The position numbers and the translations under genes were made by a program. The notes beneath the pieces were generated by a model. It was not told where the DNA came from, made no database searches, and worked only from the letters and a program-made list of their open reading frames with translations. Positions 14,201 to 29,200 of a stretch of DNA of 64,000 nt are shown piece after piece (within the stretch, counting starts at the first letter, position 1; each line of letters begins with the position of its first letter). The stretch lies in contig NC_092597.1 of the NCBI RefSeq assembly GCF_047663525.1, positions 24,266,501 through 24,330,500 on the forward strand, given 5' to 3'. This stretch comes from Anas platyrhynchos (lineage: Eukaryota; Chordata; Aves; Anseriformes; Anatidae).

Positions 14201-17200
14201 ACAACTCCTGCTGTAGTTCTCCTACTTTTAGTGTCTCTTTGTCGTAACATTCCTTCTTACTTCTGAGGGCTTCCTTTAGATCCTCTATAGTGTGACCGAG
14301 CGCCTTCTTCAAGGCTTCAATTTGTTCCACTGAAAGGTGCTGACCCTCCACAGGAGCCTGCAGAGGTACGGTCTGGTTGGCACTCTCCTGCAGCTCACCT
14401 CTCTCATCTTTGTTGCCTGTGTATTTCTGCAGCAATTCTCTCAGTTGCTTATTCAGCTCCTCCATTTTGCTTGCAAACATTTTTTCCAATTCATGGGATT
14501 TCTCGGCAAGGATATAGTTCTGTTGCAAGTCATTTTGGATGGACAAAATGCCATTTTTGAGCTTTTCGTTCTCCAGTTTGTACTTCATGTTTTCCTCCTC
14601 ACTTTCTCTGCACTTCTGCGCCTGCTCCTGCAACTGCGCTTTTAATTCTTTCACTGTAGCTTCAAAGCTTTGTTCTCGGTCTTCAAAGGAGGCAACTGGG
14701 GCATATCTCGAATTAATGCATTCCTGAATTGTGTCAAGTTCCTTCTTCTGGGCTTCAATTTCTGCGTGTAACTGTAAGATTTCTTCTTGACCCCTCTTAT
14801 ATTCAGCCATTATTGCAGCATTGTTTTCCTGAAGTTCCTGCATGCTTTTATTTAAAGTAGTCACTTTGGCTTCATGATCTTTTAAGCTTATATACTCAGT
14901 TTGTAATTGATTCTGTAAAAGTTTCACCTTATTTTTCAAGGTTCCGTTTTCTTCATTTACCCTCACAAATTCTCGCTTTATCTCTTCAGTTTTTCCCTTC
15001 AGATCTGACAGCTCCCTATTAGTCTCTTCTAGTGTGTTATTCAAAACTGTTTTAATCTCTTCATGTGTTGTAGCTAAAACGTACTGATCCCTGAGAGTCT
15101 CTCTTATGACTGTGTTTTCAGACACGAGTTTGCACATTTTTTCTTGTTCATCATCATATTTTTTCTGAAGCTCAGCAAGCTGACGTTCAAGTTCAATACC
15201 ACTAGATTTTAGAGCTTCCACTTCTTTTTTGTGCTGCTCTGGAGACAGGTACACAGCTTGGAAGTGGCTGATGTTCTCACTTAAGTTGTTCTTCTCCACC
15301 AGTAACTTCTCAGCTTCTGCTTTGCTTTCATTGTACTTTTTAGTTATTTCAAAAAGCTTTTTGGTAAGATCACCAACAGTCACATCACTTGTTTTTTTCA
15401 ATTCTTCATGGATTTTTAAAGGCACATTCTGGCTTTTTATTTCAGTTTTTAACACTTGGATTTGTTGCTTAAGCATCTTGTTATCAACCTGAAAACTTTC
15501 AAGTTCCTTCTGCAGCGCTTGATTCTTCTGTGATAATTCAGAAATTGTTTTCCCAAGTTCCTTGCTTTTTTGCTCAAATCCACTCCTCATTTGCTCATGG
15601 TCTTCTGGCTTTATATGCTGAGCAAGTTTAGCTTTCTGACTCTCAGATTCCTTCTTTAGAAGGCGAATCTCTGCCTGCAATTTTTCATGCTCTCCTTCCA
15701 TCTCTGCTAACTTCCTTGCTTTCTCATTTACTTCATTTGATAACAAACTCTTCATGTTTTCAAATTTCTCTGAAGTTACAGAGTGGGCTAACTTTGCTGC
15801 TGTTTCTTTGAGCTGTCCTTCCAACTCCATGACATTTTTTCCCTTTTTATCTCGCTCCATCTCCAACTTAACAAGTTCCTTCTGCAACCTTTTATTCTCT
15901 TCTACCAGCCTTCCTTCATCTCTCTTAAATTCTGCCACTAGCAATTCATTCTGCTTAATCTGGTTCCTTAGTTTACCCACTTCAGCAGAGGCTCCTTCAT
16001 ACTTTGTTTTCATTTCTTTCAACTGATCCTTCAGCTCCTCTGTTAGCTTACTGTTTCCCGAAGCAGCTTCGTTAGTCAAGTGATCCTTCAGAGCAAGAAA
16101 GTGGGTCTGCATTTGCTTAACTTTGCCTTCCGAGTCAAACATTCTCTTCTGTACATCTTTTAAAGCATCTTCCAGTTGTTTTATCTGTCCGTCAGATTCT
16201 TCCTTGGTTCTTTCACATTCTGATGCCAAAGCTTTACATTCAGATACTTTGTGAGACAGTTCTCTCTGCAATTTGTTTATTTCTTCTTTTGCTGCACCAT
16301 AGCAGGTCCTCATGTTGTCAAGTTCTTTCTTTAAAGTTTCCTTCTCTGAACTGGATGATTGGTTAGGCAGGGACAGCTCCAGGGGTCTCAGCATAGACCT
16401 AGACTGAAGATAAATTGGCACAAAAGTAGATACACATTTCTTCCCAAGTCATGCACGTGTGCATTGTCAAATTCATAACTACTTTATATCTATGCTGATA
16501 TGAGCATAAAATTTTCAGAGCTTCTTTTTAAATACACTATTCTATTCCTGCCCATACTATAAAATACATATTTCAGCTTTCAACAATAAAAATTGATTAT
16601 AATTCTAGTTATTTTTTCCCAGTCATCAGACACTACTGACGTTAACATGCAGCTACAGTACATTTGTTTTATTTTCCCTCATTATTCATATTTAATTATA
16701 CATCTGCTCAAAGAAATTGGATTTAGTAAGAGTGTCCCCTCCCTCAAACACATGAAAACAACAGTAAAAAGGAATTGGAAGAGACTGAGTATGTCATGGT
16801 TAACAGGACCTCCTCTCAGAAATGACCGAAGAAAACAGTCATTTTATTCTCTGTCCAATAAAGGATATCTAAAAAAAAAATAAGAACTTTTGCTGTTCTG
16901 CTACGAGGTCTTCACTGCCAACCATCACTTTGCTACCAGGCACTATGCTCATTACATGGCACAGACCTGCTCTGGGGAACTCAGTTGTGCTGCAAGTACT
17001 TACTGCTTTCAGGTCACTTCCTGACACGATTAGCTTAAAGCCACTTATTGTGGACAGGGTTTGGGTCTTTGGCTGGGTGATTTTTGAAGGCTGCTAGCTA
17101 TCAGCAAACAAAATTGGCAGGAAATTATTAAGTTGGCAGGAAAATAAAGTCTTATGAATTGTAACTGAATTTAAAGCAAGAAAAAGTTATGGAGATGAAA

Positions 17201-20200
17201 AAACACTTATACTTGGAAGTGTGACTGCTAACCCAGCAATGTGCTGATTCAGTTTAAAAATGCCCATTAAAAGCCAATCAGTACTGATATCCTCACAGTA
17301 TTTAAAGCCATTTCACAAACATAACTCTAGAGGGCACCACCAGTTAAAAAAACATAGCAAGCCTAGTATATAAAATTTTGTGTTCAGAAGAAGGTTAATA
17401 TACATACATTTACGATCATATTTAGCCTTCCCAAGCATAACAACCTTAGAATTTTGCTTAGAGAAAATATTTATTACCTGTGACTCCACAGCAAACACTT
17501 GACCTTGCTTAAGTAATAAATCTTCTTTTCCTGTATTTTCAAAGCAAATAGCATTTAGTCTGTTTAAAAAACAATAACACAAATCACAAGAGCTATGTTT
17601 TTCCTTCCTAGTTTTATTCTCTTCAACGCAACTGTGCTATGTAGGTTGGTATTTAAGTATTCAGAGTTAAATGTAAAAGACTTCAGTTTCTGGAAATGGA
17701 ATTATTTCTAGCAGAAGTGTAGGCTGAGGTACTGCATTTAAAGTTGTGCTTCAACTTGCCTACAGCAAGCCCTCACGATGACCATAGCTTTCGTGTTCAG
17801 CAGAAGCAATTCACAGACACGAGCCACAGCACTGTTAATGAAGAATGGAAAGGCTCTGGAGCAGAGACCTTGCTTAGCTTGTTTTTCATGCTCTTAGAAG
17901 ACATACCAGAGTTACAACCCAGATTTCACAAGACCACAATCACTTGTAAGAGTGATCAATAATGCCCTAGAACTCAGGTACAAACACAACTGGGCCCAGC
18001 TGCCTGCCTTCTGAGGTCTACAGTGTGGAAAATCACATTATGTTTGTCTATAGTTAAAACAACAGGAAAAGGGAAAAAAAACAAACACACACACTTTGTT
18101 TTCTAACACTGCATCATGCATAGCAAATTTAAGAACTATACTTACTATTTCCAAAGTTACTTCCGGATGTCACAAAGTCAACCTAAAAGCAAACAGTGGG
18201 AAATACAAAAAATAAAGCTTACATCAAATTTTTTCCATATTTAAGCTATGGATCAAAGAGCAGAGAAAGCTTTTCAAATTAGATAACCCTTTGAACAATT
18301 TTAAGTTCTGTAAGTATTTTTTTTACAGTAAATATCAAGCATCTTACTACATTTCAAATCAGTTAACGTACTTCATAATATTTGAGTTTAGCTTTCAGAG
18401 CTTCGATAGTTCTTAAGCTTTCTTCCTGCTGTTTTTCCTTGGTAGCTAGGATTTTCTTCAATTCATCTTTCTGAAAGAGAATAAAAAGTGCCAAATAGCC
18501 AAGGCCACAGGAATGACCAGATTCATAAAATCTTAAGCAACTTTAAAAAAGCAGTTTAGGGAGAACTTCAACCAAAATCAGCATTGAAAAAATCCTTGAA
18601 TTCTTCATTTTAAAATTCTTCTACAAAGCTGCTCATCTACAAGGACAGTCTCAAAGAAAGAGTCAAGGGAATATGTACCAACATCATGAGAATAAACTAG
18701 ATTGCACGTTTATTAGCCTTGCATTGATGAAAATCACTACTTAAACAGATACTTACAACATTAAGTCTGTTTTAGAGGTGAGATAGGAATTAGAATATAT
18801 TAGTTGCAGTATTACAAATGCTATACAGCTGTATGAACTGAGAACATATTACTAGATACTTTGTTTAGCATTTATACATCACTTTTCTCTATAGTTTTAA
18901 ATACTATTTCTTAAATGCAATATACATTTCCCCTATTTCACAGTTCTCTTACACTTTAAGGCGATATAATCATACCTCAATTTCAAGATCATCTGCAAAC
19001 ATTTGTTCCTGCAAAAATAACAAAAATCCCCCCACAAATCATTTTTAAAATAATGTTTTCAAGGGGCTTATACACAGTTCATTAATTGATGAGTCTATCC
19101 CAGTTTCTAATACTACATGCTTCTGATACACTGTTCCCCTCACATTTACCACCTAACCTCTGCCAACAGGAAAAAATAAAGACGTTTGTCAAAACAGTAT
19201 CTCATGACATACATACTAAGCAAATAGAACATCTTTTCAGTTATCTAGACCATATGCCATTGAGGTGGAAGAGTTTTTCAGTTAAAAAATGCTGATTTTT
19301 GAGTGTGAATAGTAAACAGGAGGAATGGTTTGGTTGAGGGGAGGTGGTTTGTTCAGGGTGTGGGAGGGGGCTGGTATGAAATGGGAGTTCATATTTCAGA
19401 GAGTGATCCTATATTGAAAACCCTTTCCCCACCCACTTTTGCCAACTGAAGGGTTTTCACTTATTTTCCACTTAAACTAACAACTGGAAAATAAGCAGTG
19501 GCTGTAAGTACCTGTACACAACACCTACATTTAAATGGCAGATTAAGTTTACTTTCCAAATTACAATATACCAGAATACCTCATGGTTCCAATTACATTA
19601 ACTATAGCTATAAATGCTATTGCTCAACTTTATGAGGATCAGTGGATGAAGCTGTAATATCTCCTCACATGTTGAGTATTACTACAGACTGCAGGCCGTT
19701 GCAGAACAAAATGACAGCAACACATACAGAAATATTTACAGTAAAGCAGTGAATACTGAGTTTACCTCATTTAATTGTAGTTGTAGCCCACTAATTCTAT
19801 CCAGCAACATCCTTTGCTCTTCTTGTACTTCTCTCATTCTATCCTTCAAATCTTGATTTTCTAACTCCAATTCCTTAAAAAAAAAAAAGCAACAAAATAA
19901 AGCAATAAATACACTATGCTCGCATGAGGAAAGCTAATGAATTTACACCAACAATTTTAACAGCCATTAAAGACGCATCAAGCCTTGCCTAAGTGATTCT
20001 GAGGCCTCACTTTAGGTCTCCATCATTCTTGAGTTTAGAAAAGCACATTTCAAAGTCTTCCAGATTTGTGTCTCTAATAGGCCATTCTGACATAAGTTTA
20101 AATAATGGTTTTGGGAGTATTTGCAGGGTAAGATTACTTTCAGTGCTGACAGCACTAAAGAGGCTGCTTACCTACTGTCTGCTAACAAGTAAAAGTAACT

Positions 20201-23200
20201 AGTACTAAAACAATCCCTGAAACCCAACCACCACAGCCAAAGCTGTAATGAAAAAACCTCACTGGCATGAAGCGCAGCAACCTTTAAATGGACAAGTGTT
20301 CCAGCAACCCCAAGACTCACCCTGGTAATGCATATGAATCCAATGCATGAGAACTATACCATGGGTCTTGGGCCTTCAATCAGTCCAGCATTTACATCCC
20401 AACAAAGGCTGTTTAACCACTGCTAGATAACCACCTGAGGTAACCACTTCAGCTCAAAGCAGACAGGTTTCATTTAGAGATCCTTATTCTTTTAAGACAA
20501 AGGATTTCAAAATGAAAGTCTCAATTTCTCCATGGTTTGTGCCCCACAGCTTAAAGTTTTACTTACCTGTTTGAGAACTGTATTGACACAGTAAGATAAC
20601 AAAAAAACAAATACCAGTTAATAGAACAATTATAATACAAGTTATTTTTAAGGAATACAAGCCCATATCTCCTGAGAATGTTACACCTTCGTGTTTCGTG
20701 ACACAGTAGACACAAGATTAAGAGATGGGAAGGGGTGACGTGAAGAGGCTCCCAAGTATTCATTATATAAATTTTTATTTTCTTGCAAAACTTTATAGCT
20801 TATCTGCATAATTGCCACTTTACATACTCACACAATTAAGTTTTAAGTAAACAGCAATATCTATGACCTTTCTTCATGGAATTGCTAATGCTTATTTACA
20901 ATCACATCTTGTCTTTAATATGCCTGGTTCATTATGCACGTGGGAATATGTAGTTGTAGAAATCCTTCTTGCTTACCTGAGCGTTATGTTCCTTCTGATA
21001 CAGCCTGACATTCACCTCCTCCTGTGCATGCAGCCGATTCCACTTTTGTGACATATTAGACATCTGTTATTGCAACATTCAAAGCGTTAATTTTTATTCC
21101 TGTTGCAGTCTGACAACATCCATTTCTGGGGACAGCAGGCTGCTCTCACAACTCCCTTTTCAGCTTCCACTGGGGGGCAATACCACTGAGCGTTCAAACT
21201 TCGACAGACCGCTTCTCAATAAGTAGACCACCCACAACCTCGTCCAGACAGAAAACAGGATGCTTGTCAAAGCTCAAACCCCAAATATGCAAATAAAATA
21301 TTTTTCATATAGAAATACAAACACCATCTAATTATAGATGGAATCTTCCATGCTACGTTTGAAGTCAACTCAAAAATACTGAATCAGTTTTGCATCCCTG
21401 TGCAGTATTAGCCACTCTCTCAACAGTACCAGCTGTGTGCTGAATTTTGGCAGTCGGGAGTGAACAGCTTACACCTCACCTCTTTCAGTTTCATACAACT
21501 GCAACATGTAGAGAGTACAAGTTTCCTAGGGATGGGAAACAAGTACAAATCTCCTAGGGATGTAGCTCACAAAAGACAGTTTTACTCATGAATCACCTTT
21601 ACACGCTAGCAAACAAAGCTAATTACTTCACAGTACCAAAGATCAAAAAAAAAAATCAGTAAGATTTACACCACAAATCTGCAACCTTTCTGCAATATAC
21701 ACCAAACATTTGAGTTAAGAACACCTTGAAAAATGTTGTTGGATCAGTTAAAACACAACTCAGTAAGACTCACCTTTTGTTCAGACTGCCCTTTCTTCAT
21801 GGTATCTCTTCCTAAAAATAAAAAGCAACATGAAATAGGAAGTTAAAAAAAAAAAAAAGCATTTCATTCAGATTCACGCAAGGCATACCTAGTTAATCTA
21901 CTTATGTTTCTTTCTTGGAAGGACGTTTCAAGAAACAGTAATTTTCCCCCTCCAACTGTCCCTCCCCCCCCCCAATTAATAAAAAATGAAAGCATTTCAC
22001 AAATACAAGCAAAGCTTGTCCTAAAAATAAGGCTGAACTCTGATCAATACTGCAATGCCGGACTCATTAACACTAATACCCTTTATCTCATGATGTCACA
22101 GCCTGCATTAACTTTAAAAAGTTTTACTAAACACAAGCAAAGAAACATAACCCTTCTTTTCCCTCCTATGCAGGGTGGGTATCACCTTTTGGTTTAAAGG
22201 ACTACAGCCATCCCACAGCCACACAAAGACATAACTTTGGGAAGACACAACCCAAATGAAGGAGTAATAGCAAGCAGTAACAGCACGTTCTTCATACCTT
22301 TGCCGGAATCCTCAATGGCAGCTTTTATTAAAGTCAAAATGTCAATATTGTCACCGATTCTGGCATAGTAAGCACAGTCATGACCAAGGCCATCGACCAA
22401 ACTAACATCTGCACCATTTTTGAGCAAAACTTCTACCGCGTCCTTGCAGCCATATTCACAGCCTAACATTAGGGCAGTCCTGAGGATGGGGAGAAAGATT
22501 GCATTCAGAGACGCTGGGATCGTGTGCTTTCAAAGGAGCACTCACAGATATAAATCCTTTGTACACTCATCTCTGATCATGGAAAGCTGAGTGAAGGAAC
22601 ATTTCCTCTCTCAAGAGAGGAGACTACATTTTAAAAGTCATTTAGCCAACATTTAAATATTTGTCAAAAAGCAAAACAACACTAACAGCAGCACTTCCCT
22701 GAAGCCCAGTGTAAGCCTGCTGCCTTTGAGAGCACCACCCAGCTGTTTAGAAATCTCATGCGATTTTTGGCTTACTCTATTTACATACAAACATCAATAG
22801 ACACAACACACACAAGACAAAAATAAAGACAAAGTTTGAGTGAGTGCTTGGGAGCCCTGGCACTGCCTCCCAAACACACACTTGCCAGCCTCAGGACATG
22901 CAACGCAAGTGCCTGTGCTCTGTCTCACAGCAGCCTCATGTCCACTGACCACCAGGCAGCCGTCCTCCAAGAAATAACAGGCAGGAGTAGCTCGGTTAGA
23001 AAGCCCCCCCACCCACTCCTCCATGTATAATGAATAAAACAGTTCTGGGCCCTCAGGTCCCTTGGAAGCCCCAGTGAGACTCAAGTACCACTTCTGTCAT
23101 GACCCATTTTACTCGTGGATCCCAAAGAGAGCAAGTTGCAGCTGTGGACAGAAATCTTTAAAGCAGCCAACCACCATTTCCCTGCTGGCAGCAGCATGCA

Positions 23201-26200
23201 ATACTTTCCACACAAGTCTACAGGTATTTTAGGTGCAAGAACAAGCAATAAGAAAAGCCAATTTTGTTTGAATTATTGAATTGTAACATTACTTCTGGAC
23301 TAAGTCCCAGGTCAGAGTTTTTTCCTGCTGAATTTAACATTTTTCTGTAGCCTGAAAGCTAATGGACGGCCTTCTAGCCTTTAACTGTGAGCAAGCATTC
23401 TGACAGCCCTCTGCATGCCTTACCTGTTTTGTTTGTCCCTGGCATTAACATCTGCTCCTCTGTCTATTAGAAGCTGACAAACTGTGGGACGACACATCTG
23501 AGTGGCCAGCACCAGCGGTGTCCTCCCATCCTGAAAAGGGAAAGAGGGCAGGAAATAAGGAAAGGCAAGGGAAGCAAAGAAAGCACAAGAGCTCCAGTAG
23601 GGCTTGTATGGGAAAGAGGTCTGAGCAACAACTTACTCCATCTTTTGCATTCACTGAGGCCCCATGATCACACAGAAGCTGTATGCTGGAAGAACAGTCT
23701 GACATAGCTTTCAAGAGAAGGAGGAAAAAGCAGGTTATATTGCTGAACATGAACGCCTTCATGAAACTGTAAGCACTGCACTGGCTTCTTAAAAATTCAT
23801 GCAAGTTAAAGCATGAGAAGGCTACGTGACTTGCTCTCTTACAGCAGTCCCGAAGGCACACGTAAACTCAGACACTACTTTAAGACACTGCACAGCATAA
23901 TGAAGATTCACAAAATCCACAGAGTGAAGTTAACTTACTAACATCATTGCTCTAGAACGCTCTTCATGATACTTAAGATTTTACTAGACAATTCACAGGC
24001 ATCGGAAGAGAATTATAGACCTACATCCTCTAAGTCTGTTAACAAGCTTGTTATTGAGGAAAAGTGTCATTACAACATATAGCAGGGGAAGTTAAAAAAT
24101 AATTAGGCACATCTGAGAGTTATCGTTAAAGACTTCATATTACAGTCACCAGAAAAGCAAAACCTACCTGCATCATGAAGAGCAGTTCTTCCTTGAAGAT
24201 CCACATTTTCTGTTGGACAATTGTACTGTTAAAATAAGTAACTTGCGTTATCAAATAGGCTTCAGATTGCATTTAAAGTATCTCAATTTCAAACCAGTAT
24301 ATTTAAGAGCACCTTCCCCCACACTCCACCCAAAGAATAAAAACCGTACCAAAGGACAAGTTATGTCTTTCAGTACCTGCAACAGCTTTTGCAGACATAA
24401 AGCGTGTCCATATTTTGCAGCTAGGTGCAATGCATTTCTACCTAAAAAGAAATATCAACGTCAATTCGGGATCTATTTTGAACATTCATTTTTTAGAGGG
24501 AGGTGAGGAGGTCATTTCTGTCAGTTTTGTAACTGTCATCTCTCCTGCATACACTTTGCTATTTGATAAACAGTGAGTTTTACTTTTTTTTTTTTTTTAA
24601 GGGAAACTGCATCCAAGAATTCATGAATAGCGAGAAATGGTATAAGAGTTTTAAAAAAGAAATCTGTCATATGAAAGGAGGCTAGAATATTTCTGTAATG
24701 AAGCTGGAAACAAGAGAATATTCATTTACCAAGTTAAATTGTGAGATGAACAATCTGAGGCAAAATTAGCACCCATTTTAACTGCCCGTTTCACAACATC
24801 TTTGCATAAACTTTGATATCACGTATGCAAACCAAGAAGGTAGCAGAGAGGTGCTCTGAAGTTTTGAGGGCTCAACACAGGTGCGCAAACACCTTCCATA
24901 CCACTGAAGTCATAGCCCCATTGTGCACAGTACTTACCAACACTCAGTGTAACACACTTGGTATTTAAATTAATACATTCATTTAAAACAGTTCTCATGC
25001 TGTTCTTCTCAAGCAGATACAGCCTGGCTGAAATAGACCATACAGTTAAGTGTGTTTGTTTTGTTTTGCCAACCCCAGGAAACACTAAAGAAAGGAAGGA
25101 GATCTACCCTGCAGCTTAGCTTAACCCTAAACCAAAGTGAAAACTGAGCTGGGAACTTCTGCAAGTTGCACCTGAACATTTGACGAGATGAAGCATACCT
25201 GCAGCATCAGTGGCTGTGATATCAACTCCGTGAATAAGGATGGTGTTCAAACAGTCTAGGTTTCCCTTTGACGCTACAACATGGAATCTAAACACAGAAA
25301 AAAACTTTAAGCACAACTGTTTCATACACAAAAATAGTGGTATTAACCAGGAAAGTCAAAGCAAATCATTGTATTTTCAAAGAATTATACCATACAAACT
25401 CAACTTTGTACAATGTCCAAATCCGGTTCTGCAAATTTCACTTTAAGGAACAATACAACTTTCCTGAGAAGTAGTCAATATTTACCTGGAATCATTGACT
25501 CAAGTAGAATACCTACACTTGCCTTTCTCCCCATTTGGGTGTGAGTATTTAAATGTATGCTCTTGCTGAAGTAAAGGCTCTTTGTGAGAAATTGACATTT
25601 GAGCTATCTGGCATTCCATGGCAGCTGGGGATGGGTGCAGCACCTCAAAAAAAGCACCTTTCAGAAACTAGCTATGATGAGTGGGATCACACCAAACATT
25701 TTCAGAACCACTGTAATCCAGGTGGCTATTGAGCTTTTAAGTAATGAAGGAAAAAGGAAAGTTCATCTTCCCTGTACCCCTGTCATTGCAAGTTGTACCT
25801 GTCAGTACTCAGAGTCACTCTTAACTTCAAGAACCAGACAAACGTAACACCAAGCTTTAAAACATTTATTTTATGCCAAGCTATCTCTGGATTTAGAAGA
25901 GACAAGAATAGATCCCCAGTGCTGAAAATGCAAATAAGCTAAGTTGTCAGCAGTTTGCAAGACATATGCCACCCTGCCAAGTATTCCTATACGTGTCATT
26001 TCAAAGTAACTGTCAGAACATTCAACATCGCAGCAGAAAAGATGAGAAGAAAGGCAGGTCAGAAGTCAATAGCTTGAGTCTGTTTTTACAAAAGCATTAG
26101 GGGTAACTAATGTAATATGTTCTAAAGAACCAGGAGCTTGGGAAGGTGAAATTTAGCCTGCCACACAACTCTCATTACATCTGGTAGCTCTAATAACACT

Positions 26201-29200
26201 CCATTCAAAGCATTTGAACACTACTACAGATTATGGCTGAGTTCATCATCTAGTGAATTTATTTATCTTTACTCTTGACTGTGCTTATTTTAGATATTAA
26301 TCAAGCTAGTCTGTTAAAGAACACTGCCTACAGTAGCCTTCTTAAATTGAGTTTTAATTGCTCTAAAAATATCAACTACAGATTGGCAAAACTTAGCATT
26401 TCAGAATGCCTCAAATAAACAAAGTAGGAGTGCTTGGCGATATTTCTATTAATTGGGGGCAATCCCTGTTGATTTGCATGAATAAGTCATCTATACAGAA
26501 AAAGATCAGGAATTTAACCATATACCTCTGCCAAAGATTGCTAGATTACATACTTCAAGCCCATCCCCACTGCTAGACCTTTATATTCCCAGATCAACCC
26601 TCAGTTCAGATTTCTGTTCAAAAAGGCTTCCTTTTTTTCATTCTCCACTTCAGCGTAAGAGCTATGTAATTTTCTTTGTTCAATTCCTGATTAAAAGCTT
26701 ATGGAAGACTAGCCTAGATGAGGCTAGAATCTCCTAGTGTGTGTCACATAGATTTATAGACCTAGCAGTTTTTACAGCAGCAGCAAGACCTGGGAATGGA
26801 GCTACGTCCACCAGCTTCCCACCACCACCGCAGAACTGGAAGTTACTTACGCAGACCTCCCTTCGACATCCAGCTTAGTAGGACAGACTCCTTTTTTGGC
26901 AAGGATTGATGAAACCTTTTCCACATCACCCCTTTCAGCTGCTTTCATTAACCTGTCATCGTACTTGTTCCAGTCTGTATTCAGCTGTATAAAAGAGAAT
27001 TAGAAAAGCAGGTCAGCCTGCGGCACAGCATCGATCTGCTAAAGGAACATCAATAAGAGGCTGAATCTCATATTATCGGTGGGGATGGGGAGGGAATAAG
27101 AAGAGGGATCTTTGTTTACGTATCAGGTTGTGCCTCTTAAGACCTTTAGTTATTTACAGGCAATCATACTGCAGCATCTCCATCAGGCTGTTAGCACGCT
27201 GCTCCGAGCCAGCCTGGTTAAGTCACTCTGACCCTTACAGCAGAACACTGGGGGATAAAAGCACTTCGCTTTTCCTCATCCTGCTGGCTTCCATCTAACA
27301 GGTTGAAAACTCAAGTCGCACACAGTAGTTTCCTATACATTTAAAGCAATCTCAGAGTTTTCAGTTTCTCATATTAAGCAGCTTTCAGACACTTCCTTCC
27401 GTTCTGTTTTATCTGCTGATAGCCATCAGCTGTTTGCCCTGCACAGACCAGCTACCTTTTCACTGCAGCTCTGCTTTCCCCTCTCTGCTCACGGATGCTG
27501 CTGTTGCACACCCTTTGGGGAAGAGGCATCGCTCCTCTTGTGCCAACAAAGCAATTAACTGCACTGGCTAAAGGAAAAGTGGAAGGGTTTCTTGTTCGTC
27601 TTTACCGTCAGTCATTTAAGTTGTGATAGTCAAATAAAGCAGCCAACTGCTCCATTTCTATGTGTTTAATACCTGCCTGTGTCTCAGAGCTCACAAGTCA
27701 ATAAACAAGATGCACCATACAGGAACGGATAAGCCAGGAACCGCAATAACAGAGCCAGAAATCCTACTGCTAACAGCTCCCAATCTAAATAACCATCTCC
27801 AGCGTAAGCTTCTCAGAATTCACAAAAAAATGATTTCATAAGGAAGTGGGCAGATAAAACACAGCTGCTATGATTTTTCCCCTCCCCTCTGTCAACCCTT
27901 ATATAGTCAAGGTAGCACAGAGAACAACAGACAAGCATAAACTTTGTGGGACACTTGAATAGAACAACGATTACGACACATAATCAGCAGCAGACTTCAG
28001 TTTTCACGAACTCAGCAACACGCAAGGCACGCACTAAGTTCAGCCCTCTCTCAACCAAGTCCACATTTACCAAACCCTACACTGGGCAAAAGTGAGCCAC
28101 GGGCAGCATCCGTACCCGCTGATGCAGGCACAGAAATGCCCTCACTGGTGCAACTGGCTGCATCTGGCCATTCCCAAAATCAGATCTCAGCTAGCTCCGC
28201 TGGGTCCCGACTTTAACACCAAACAGATGCACCAAAAATATGCAAGCGGGCTGAGTGCTCTCCGACTCCTCTGGGTTGTTCAGAGCCAGTTTAGCTCAGC
28301 ATGCGATGTTCCAGGGATGAGCGCCTAAGGGGCTGCGCACGAAAAATTCAAAGTGTACAGCTTCCAATTGCCTGCAATTCCCCAAGCTATGCAGCGCGCA
28401 AAGGAAGCGCCAGTCAGTTAAAAATAACCACCAGCTCAGACATCTGTCACCCCCCACTTATTCCTTGTTTACTTCGAGTTTGGAATTCCAGGCCCCAGGC
28501 TAGGATCTGCCCCACGGCGCTAAGCTGGGGCTGCCCCACACCAAACCAACCTCTCCGATTGCTTTGCACTTCTCGGGAAGGTCTGTGACAAGCCTCAGAG
28601 CCAAGCTGGATGCCGAGGACTCAGCTTTGAAAAAGCTTTTGATAGAAGAAAAAGGGACAAACGTTCCAGACAGAACCACCCTCTCCTTACAACTGTCCTA
28701 TAGCAGAAAACAGGATTTTTCAAGGTTTAATATAACAGAATCTGGAAGATCCACAGCAGGGAGAGCCAGCGCCAGTTGGCCAGGTCTCTCTCCTTGCATC
28801 TAACCCAGGTTTACCTAGGTAAAGGAGAAAATACTGATAAAGAACAAAAAAAAACAACCACAGCCACTGCTCTGCATCTGTAGAACAGCTTGTATGATGG
28901 AGCCGTAACTGCAGTTATCTTTGTTTCCCGTACTGCAATCACGTTTATATTCTGAGAAATCACAAAGTCTCAGCAATAATTCACTCAGCACAATACTTCC
29001 TAAGTGACGTGAAGTAATAAAGACAGGCAGCTACTGAAGTCACACGCGCTGGTGTTTCCTCACCAAGGCGTGCAGTACGGACTGCCGATCGATTCGCACA
29101 CCCATTAGTCTAAAAGCCAACCCAGCCCGGTGACACTGCTGGTCAGGGTAAAAGCCACAGGCACTGCCAGGGGGGAGAGCAGTTGTCCTCAGAGGCCTGA

